Shown here: piece by piece, positions 6,378 through 10,420 of the stretch
How the letters are laid out: each line of letters begins with the position of its first letter
Numbering within the stretch: the first letter of the stretch is position 1
NCBI GenBank assembly: GCA_041784625.1
Contig: JBHBDS010000142.1
Span: 1 to 10,420 of the forward strand
From: JAUNKE01 sp041784625
GTDB taxonomy: Bacteria; Bacillota; Clostridia; Peptostreptococcales; Filifactoraceae
Length of the DNA stretch: 10,420 nucleotides
Reading direction: 5' to 3'
The notes under the pieces: model-generated
Told to the model about the DNA's origin: nothing
Databases searched by the model: none
What the model saw: the letters and a program-made list of their open reading frames with translations, nothing else
Position numbers and translations under genes: made by a program

Positions 6378-6569
6378 AGTTCCAAAAAACAGAAATAATA
6401 CCCAAAAAGATAAAAGTTTTTGTTTGCAAAGATTAAGCATTCGGCAACGACTTCGAATATTTTTGCTTAGACGCACGCAGCGATCATGCAGAAGTGTGGA
6501 TCAGCACAAAAGTTGTTGCGATTTGCCAATTACTCATTCACTGCATTTGATTATTTAAGGAGGTACTCC
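6378..6569 (+). promoter_or_regulatory. Long structured 5' leader of pair 2, with stem-loop 6434-6469
   Basis: If transcription starts a few bases after the promoter, about 190 untranslated bases precede the ATPase ATG at 6570. Within it TAAGCA (6434-6439) pairs with TGCTTA (6464-6469), and TTCG/CGAA (6440-6443 with 6454-6457) extends the stem with a 6-base T-rich bulge on the 3' side. The leader ends with AAGGAGGT at 6557-6564. An open frame runs back in phase from the ATPase to 6486, but no start there has a ribosome site, so the leader is taken as non-coding. No known riboswitch class was recognised. Confidence 0.4.
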
Positions 6570-7697
6570 ATGATATTGATGAATCTAGAAATCGACAACC
6601 TATATGCGTTCAAAGATTTTAAGATTAATTTTTCATATCCCAAAAAAATCGTCAACTCATCCATTCCAGAAGAACATCTGTCGGGATACCCCAACTTTCG
6701 CTACAAAAAAGTGAATATATTGATGGGAGCCAATGCGTCAGGAAAGACAACGCTGGGGATGGCGCTGAGAGATATTTTTAATTTCATTACTCAGAATAGT
6801 ACAGCTAATTATCTAAAGGATTCAATTCGCAATGACAAAGAAAATGCATACTTCTCTGTAGATATAGTGCTGAATGATGACCTACACAAACAAAGTGCAC
6901 CAAAAAAACAACTTTATCGCATTAATACTATTTTTCAGCCATTGCAAGACACTGAAACGGAACTAAAAATAAATATTTCAATTCAGAGAGCGGATATACA
7001 CAAAAAAGATTCTTATGAGTCTGCAGTGGGGAAATTAAAAGAAGTAAAATATGAATACTCCCTGGGCTATCAAGCGGCATTAAAAGAAATTCCAGATTTT
7101 GGATGGTACTTTGCATTAACCGATGGAGTCACGCAAGGACTTGTTAGAAACATGAACTTGGAGGAAGATGTTGTAGTCTATGACAAAGTATTGAGATCGC
7201 TAGACCCCGATATATTATCCGTCAAAAAAGTAGAAGGAGTGGAGAATTCTTTTGTCATCCACAAAAACTATAGAGATATTCTAGTTCAAGAAGGTGAAGT
7301 GATAAAAAACAGCAAGCTTTCAAGCGGAACGATAGCAGGAATTGCTGTTGCGGAAATCATTTCTGCAATAAAAGCAAATAGATACGGTTTCTATTATTTT
7401 GATGAGAAGTTCTCATACATTCATAGCGAATTGGAGAGCGCTTTTATATTGACTATGATCTATCTTTTGAGATCAGATACTCAGCTATTTATTACCACGC
7501 ACAACTCGGAAATCCTCCATTTGGACTTGCCGAAGCACAGTTTTACTTTCCTTAGAGCGGATCCGCAGTTGGAAGCAATTCATCCAGAGGACATCATAAA
7601 AAAACATGACAAATCCCTTTACCATGCAATTAGAAATGACGTTTTCAACTCCGTTCCGAGCACTGACAGAATTTTTGAGCTCTTGGAGGATAAGTGA
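6570..7697 (+). CDS. AAA/ABC-type ATPase of an unassigned ATPase-Toprim pair (pair 2)
   Basis: A 375-residue ATPase of the OLD/RecF-like AAA_15 class. The start at 6570 is chosen because AAGGAGGT precedes it and the class-typical opening 'LEIDNLYAFKDFKINF' follows directly. Walker A GANASGKT is at 53-60; the ABC signature LSSGT at 250-254; Walker B 'FYYFDE' with D278-E279, followed by 'SYIHSELE'; and the H-loop 'ITTHNSE' with H311. All catalytic elements are present and the frame is intact. The middle insertion (about 85-245) matches no domain I know. Its TGA overlaps the ATG of the next gene, so the two are co-translated. By layout it should power or gate the small Toprim-like partner, as in PARIS (AriA/AriB) or AbiL, but the sequence is not obviously either. 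Codon use is AT-rich compared with the flanking aminopeptidase. A DNA-repair role is the alternative, less likely given the partner. Confidence 0.8.
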   Translation: MILMNLEIDNLYAFKDFKINFSYPKKIVNSSIPEEHLSGYPNFRYKKVNILMGANASGKTTLGMALRDIFNFITQNSTANYLKDSIRNDKENAYFSVDIVLNDDLHKQSAPKKQLYRINTIFQPLQDTETELKINISIQRADIHKKDSYESAVGKLKEVKYEYSLGYQAALKEIPDFGWYFALTDGVTQGLVRNMNLEEDVVVYDKVLRSLDPDILSVKKVEGVENSFVIHKNYRDILVQEGEVIKNSKLSSGTIAGIAVAEIISAIKANRYGFYYFDEKFSYIHSELESAFILTMIYLLRSDTQLFITTHNSEILHLDLPKHSFTFLRADPQLEAIHPEDIIKKHDKSLYHAIRNDVFNSVPSTDRIFELLEDK

Positions 7698-8260
7698 TGG
7701 CAAAAAAATATTCGTATTACCACTATTTTGTTGAAGGCGAAAATGAAAAGAATCTTTTGAAAGAGATCAAAGGGACGCTACTACAAAATGGAATGATTTC
7801 AGTATTCAATGTACTTGAGAAGAATAGCTTAGCGATTCAACTGAAAAAGATTCGAGAGGGAACATGCGTTGTATTTGTTTTTGATACAGATATCCTAGAT
7901 GAAAAGAAAGTAAAGAATCTCGTTGAAAATTTGAAGGCATGTCATGTTTCAAAAAATGTGATGGCGGTTTCAATGGTGCCGCAAATACTAAATTTTCAAG
8001 ACGAATTGGTATATGCAACCACAATAAAAAGCGCTAAAGAATTTACTCAGTCAAGCTCTGAAAAAGATTTTAAGAGAGATTTTAACAACCTCAAGAATAT
8101 CAAAGTAAAATTAGAAAAAGTGAACTTCGATATCACAAAATTTTGGAGCAGAGAGTCAAAAGTTCTGGAAGAATTGCTGGAAAAAGAAAAATTTTCATCG
8201 AAGAAGCTACAAAAAATACGAGACAATGGTACAATATTAAGAGTGGGGAACAAAAGATAA
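7697..8260 (+). CDS. Small Toprim/RloB-like protein, partner of the pair-2 ATPase
   Basis: A 187-residue protein opening with a strand and 'YFVEGENEKNLLKEI' (E13, E15, E17), the pattern of a Toprim or RloB first motif (EGxxE). A second strand, 'VVFVFDTD', ends in D63-x-D65, the Toprim metal-binding DxD. The middle has 'MVPQILNFQDELVYA', and the C-terminus is lysine-rich and helical ('KFWSRESKVLEELLEKEKF'). Toprim proteins of this kind are metal-dependent nucleases in OLD, PARIS and RloB systems, so a nuclease effector is inferred, not shown. The ATG at 7697 is preferred to a GTG one codon earlier because GGAGG at 7685-7689 is seven bases away and the ATG overlaps the ATPase stop (TGATG). It lacks the NPxFEIWLL motif of RloB, so it is a separate family. 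I recall similar unnamed proteins beside ATPases in other Bacillota, but cannot verify it. Confidence 0.65.
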   Translation: MAKKYSYYHYFVEGENEKNLLKEIKGTLLQNGMISVFNVLEKNSLAIQLKKIREGTCVVFVFDTDILDEKKVKNLVENLKACHVSKNVMAVSMVPQILNFQDELVYATTIKSAKEFTQSSSEKDFKRDFNNLKNIKVKLEKVNFDITKFWSRESKVLEELLEKEKFSSKKLQKIRDNGTILRVGNKR

Positions 8261-8267
8261 TATCATC

Positions 8268-8285
8268 GTGTCTGGAACACTTTTT
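8268..8285 (+). terminator. Weak possible terminator after pair 2
   Basis: GTGT (8268-8271) pairs with ACAC (8277-8280 region) around a 5-base loop, followed at once by five T, eight bases after the TAA stop. The stem is only four base pairs, so termination may be partial. Confidence 0.3.
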
Positions 8286-8342
8286 GCATATTGTATGCGA
8301 ATTATTATTTCTTCGCTGTTCAGTATGGACGAGGGAGTATCC

Positions 8343-8372
8343 ATTCACGGAGCATCGATTCACGGCGCATGG
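8343..8372. repeat. 15-base tandem duplication in the gap before pepP
   Basis: ATTCACGGAGCAT at 8343-8355 is repeated as ATTCACGGCGCAT at 8358-8370 (12 of 13 identical, period 15). It has no open frame of note. It may be an operator pair or a replication slip. Confidence 0.55.
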
Positions 8373-8417
8373 ACTTTGTTTGGCAACGTGCATTCTTTGC
8401 ACTTAGTTTCGCTACAA

Positions 8418-8452
8418 CATTTATGATCACACATTCCAATCATTTATGATCA
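8418..8452. repeat. Two identical 12-base direct repeats upstream of pepP
   Basis: CATTTATGATCA occurs at 8418-8429 and 8441-8452, 23 bases apart, about two helical turns. Each contains the palindrome TGATCA and a TATGAT that could serve as a -10. The pair ends 46 bases before the pepP ATG. A repeated, helically phased site just upstream of a gene suggests regulator binding, though the protein cannot be named. Confidence 0.5.
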
Positions 8453-8498
8453 AGTTTTTTTGCAACACTACAGTTTTTTTCAAACATAGGAGGTCTTT

Positions 8499-10280
8499 AT
8501 GAATATACCAGAGCGTTTACAGGCATTGCGCAGCGTGATGGCTGCTCGCAAAATCGACGCGTACATTATCCCGACGGCGGATTTTCACCAGAGTGAGTAT
8601 GTCGGCGAGCATTTCAAATCCCGGGCATTTATCACAGGATTCACAGGCTCGGCGGGCACGGCGCTCGTGACGATGGATCGTGCGTACTTATGGACGGATG
8701 GCAGATATTTTATCCAGGCGGCGCAGGAGCTTGAGGGCACCACGGTCGAGCTGATGAAGCAGGGCGAGCCAGACGTGCCGACACTAGCACAGTTTTTGGA
8801 GCAAAATCTTCCGCAAAACGCAGTTCTCGGCTTTGATGGTCGCAGCGTCGCAATGCAAGAGGGCAAAGTGTACGAAAAAATCGTTCAAGCAAAAAATGGC
8901 TCCGTGCACTACCACGAAGATCTAGTGGACAAAGTATGGAGCGATCGACCAGCATTATCGACCGAGCCAGTATTTGCACTCGGCGTAGAATATGCAGGTG
9001 AGACGACAGCGAGCAAACTCGAGCGAATCCGCAAGGTCATGGCAGAAAAAAACGCAGCATCGCACATCCTCACCACGCTGGATGACATCTGCTGGACACT
9101 CAACATCCGTGGGAATGACATCGAATTTTTCCCGCTCGTGCTCAGCTACGCTATCATCACCATGGACGAGATGCTGCTCTACATCGATGAGAACAAACTC
9201 AGTGACGAGATCAAACAATCTTTCGCACAGGACAATATCAAACTCTTGCCATACGATCAGATCTACAGCGATGCAAAAAATCTCACAGGGACCACATTGA
9301 TCGATCCACTTCGCATCAATTTTGCGCTATACAACAATCTGCCAGAATCGGTACAAAAAATCGAAGCCGAAAGCCCAGAGATTTTGTTCAAATCGATCAA
9401 AAATGATGTGGAGCTCGAGAATATCCGCAATGCACAGATCAAAGATGCCGTCGCTCACGTGCGATTTATGAAATGGCTCAAAGAAAACATCGGCAAAATC
9501 GAAATTACCGAGCTATCTGCAACGGCAAAACTGCTTGAATATCGGGAGGCGATGGGAAATTTTGTGCGCCAAAGCTTTGCGCCAATCTCATCCGTCGGGG
9601 CACACGGCGCCATCGTGCACTACTCAGCGACCCAGGAGAGTAACGCGACTCTTTATGAGGGCACACTCTATCTATCCGACACGGGAGCAGGGTTTATGGA
9701 AGGCTCCACCGACATCACGAGAACTTTTGCGCTTGGCGAAATCCCACGAGCGATGAAAGAGCACTTCTCTATCGTGGCAGCGTCCAATCTGCTGCTTGGC
9801 TCAGCAAAATTTTTGCAGGGAGTCAATGGAGCGAATCTGGATATTTTGGCGAGAAAAGCATTTTGGGATCGAGGGCTCAACTACAACCACGGCACAGGCC
9901 ACGGCGTAGGCTACCTGCTCAACATCCACGAAGGCCCGACCTCGATGCGATGGCAAACTCAGCCGATGTCGCTCGTAGCTTTCCAAGAGGGAATGATCAT
10001 CACCAACGAGCCAGGCATCTATATCGAAGGCTCGCATGGCATCAGACTCGAGAACGAACTCCTCGTGCGCAAAGGCGAGAAAAATGAGTACGGACAATTC
10101 TTGTACTTCGAGACCATAACATGGATTCCGTTCGACCTCGATGCGATTGCAGAGGACTTTTTGAACGCCGAAGAGAAAAAACTACTCAACGAATACCACG
10201 CAAAAGTTTACGAAAATATCGCACCACACCTCAATGACGACGAAAAAGAATTCTTGAAAAAATACACGAGGGCGATCTAG
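8499..10280 (+). CDS. pepP: Xaa-Pro aminopeptidase (aminopeptidase P, M24B family)
   Basis: A 593-residue cytosolic enzyme that removes an N-terminal residue preceding proline, using two metal ions, usually Mn2+. It is the long three-domain type: two creatinase-like N-terminal domains (about 1-130 with 'GFTGSAGTALV' and 'LWTDGRYFIQA', and about 155-300), a pita-bread M24 catalytic domain (about 310-530), and a C-terminal extension to 593 with 'TWIPFDLDAI'. All five expected metal ligands are visible: D394 and D405 in 'DTGAGFMEGSTDITRTF', H468 in 'GTGHGVG', E504 in 'TNEPGIY', and E518 in 'GIRLEN'. H477 in 'NIHEGP' fits the proton-shuttling histidine. AGGAGGT lies a few bases before the ATG. 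It is noticeably GC-richer than the ATPase pairs upstream. Its TAG overlaps by one base the GTG of the next frame, suggesting coupling. Confidence 0.95.
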   Translation: MNIPERLQALRSVMAARKIDAYIIPTADFHQSEYVGEHFKSRAFITGFTGSAGTALVTMDRAYLWTDGRYFIQAAQELEGTTVELMKQGEPDVPTLAQFLEQNLPQNAVLGFDGRSVAMQEGKVYEKIVQAKNGSVHYHEDLVDKVWSDRPALSTEPVFALGVEYAGETTASKLERIRKVMAEKNAASHILTTLDDICWTLNIRGNDIEFFPLVLSYAIITMDEMLLYIDENKLSDEIKQSFAQDNIKLLPYDQIYSDAKNLTGTTLIDPLRINFALYNNLPESVQKIEAESPEILFKSIKNDVELENIRNAQIKDAVAHVRFMKWLKENIGKIEITELSATAKLLEYREAMGNFVRQSFAPISSVGAHGAIVHYSATQESNATLYEGTLYLSDTGAGFMEGSTDITRTFALGEIPRAMKEHFSIVAASNLLLGSAKFLQGVNGANLDILARKAFWDRGLNYNHGTGHGVGYLLNIHEGPTSMRWQTQPMSLVAFQEGMIITNEPGIYIEGSHGIRLENELLVRKGEKNEYGQFLYFETITWIPFDLDAIAEDFLNAEEKKLLNEYHAKVYENIAPHLNDDEKEFLKKYTRAI

Positions 10281-10420
10281 TGAGCAGATGGGATTCCGAA
10301 ATCTATGGTGATTCCGACGAGCAAATCGACAACCAAATCATCTAGGAGAAAGAAAAGAAACGCAAACGAAAAATCATCTGGTGCATTGCCGAATGTTTTG
10401 TAGTAGTTATCGACTTTGTG
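10280..10420 (+). pseudogene. Probable membrane protein N-terminus interrupted by an in-frame TAG (partial)
   Basis: A GTG overlapping the pepP stop, with GAGGG seven bases upstream, starts an acidic 21-codon segment (MSRWDSEIYGDSDEQ...) that meets TAG at 10343-10345. The same frame goes straight on after the TAG with 'EKEKKRKRKIIW' and then the hydrophobic 'CIAECFVVVIDFV', to the window edge. An acidic tail, a basic cluster and a hydrophobic helix make the usual start of a type II membrane protein such as a LytR-CpsA-Psr wall enzyme, but that family is only a guess because nothing after the helix is visible. No ATG, GTG or TTG in this frame follows the TAG until the last codon, so the stop looks like a nonsense change (for example CAG to TAG) or a sequence error. 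Confidence 0.45.

Noticed and set aside
6184..6483. Two 8-mers (CGCAGCGA and GCTTAGAC) occurring in both 6184-6203 and 6465-6483
   Set aside because: Order is swapped between the two places and the surrounding bases do not align, so chance is likely.
6208..6558. 116-codon frame across the region before pair 2
   Set aside because: It starts at TTG without a ribosome site and runs straight through the strong terminator at 6259-6301 and the pair-2 promoter, so it is a chance frame.
6486..6569. 28-codon N-terminal extension of the pair-2 ATPase
   Set aside because: The ATG at 6570 has AAGGAGGT at the right distance and the typical family opening; the upstream start has no ribosome site.
8143..8406. 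87-codon frame overlapping the end of the pair-2 partner and the gap
   Set aside because: Overlaps over 100 bases of a better-supported gene in another frame and has no family features.

Overview
The window looks like low-to-moderate GC Bacillota (Firmicutes), probably an anaerobic clostridial or negativicute lineage. The signs are strong AGGAGG ribosome binding sites before most genes, an exported protein with a copper-amine-oxidase-like 'stalk' domain, a three-domain M24 aminopeptidase P, and intrinsic terminators with U-tracts. All recognisable genes are on the + strand. No tRNA, rRNA, CRISPR array or transposase was seen. I cannot name the genus by eye.

Left part (1-3030): the last codons of a ParA-type ATPase overlap a ParB-type partition protein. 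Next come an adenine-nucleotide alpha-hydrolase of the diphthine-ammonia ligase (DUF71/Dph6) family and a TIM-barrel protein of unknown substrate, which ends at a clear intrinsic terminator. The two gaps around the DUF71 gene are 232 and 255 bases long and hold only doubtful short ORFs and a hairpin.

Middle part (3090-8290): an AT-richer island with two separate 'AAA/ABC-type ATPase + Toprim-like protein' gene pairs. This layout is typical of phage-defence modules (RloA/RloB = AbiL, PARIS, OLD-like). Pair 1 (3190-5096) is an RloA-like ATPase followed by an RloB gene that carries a +1 frameshift in its CEGxTE motif, so the module looks broken. Pair 2 (6570-8260) is an intact ATPase whose stop codon overlaps the start of a 187-residue protein with EGxxE and DxD signatures. 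It has its own consensus promoter and a leader of about 190 bases, and I cannot assign it to a named system. Between the pairs is a secreted stalk-domain/coiled-coil protein with its own promoter and a strong terminator.

Right part (8290-10420): a repeat-bearing intergenic stretch leads into a complete Xaa-Pro aminopeptidase with all five metal ligands. Its stop codon overlaps the start of a further gene that looks like a type II membrane protein but has an in-frame TAG after 21 codons. The main points of interest are intact pair 2, the frameshifted rloB beside it, and the interrupted last gene.
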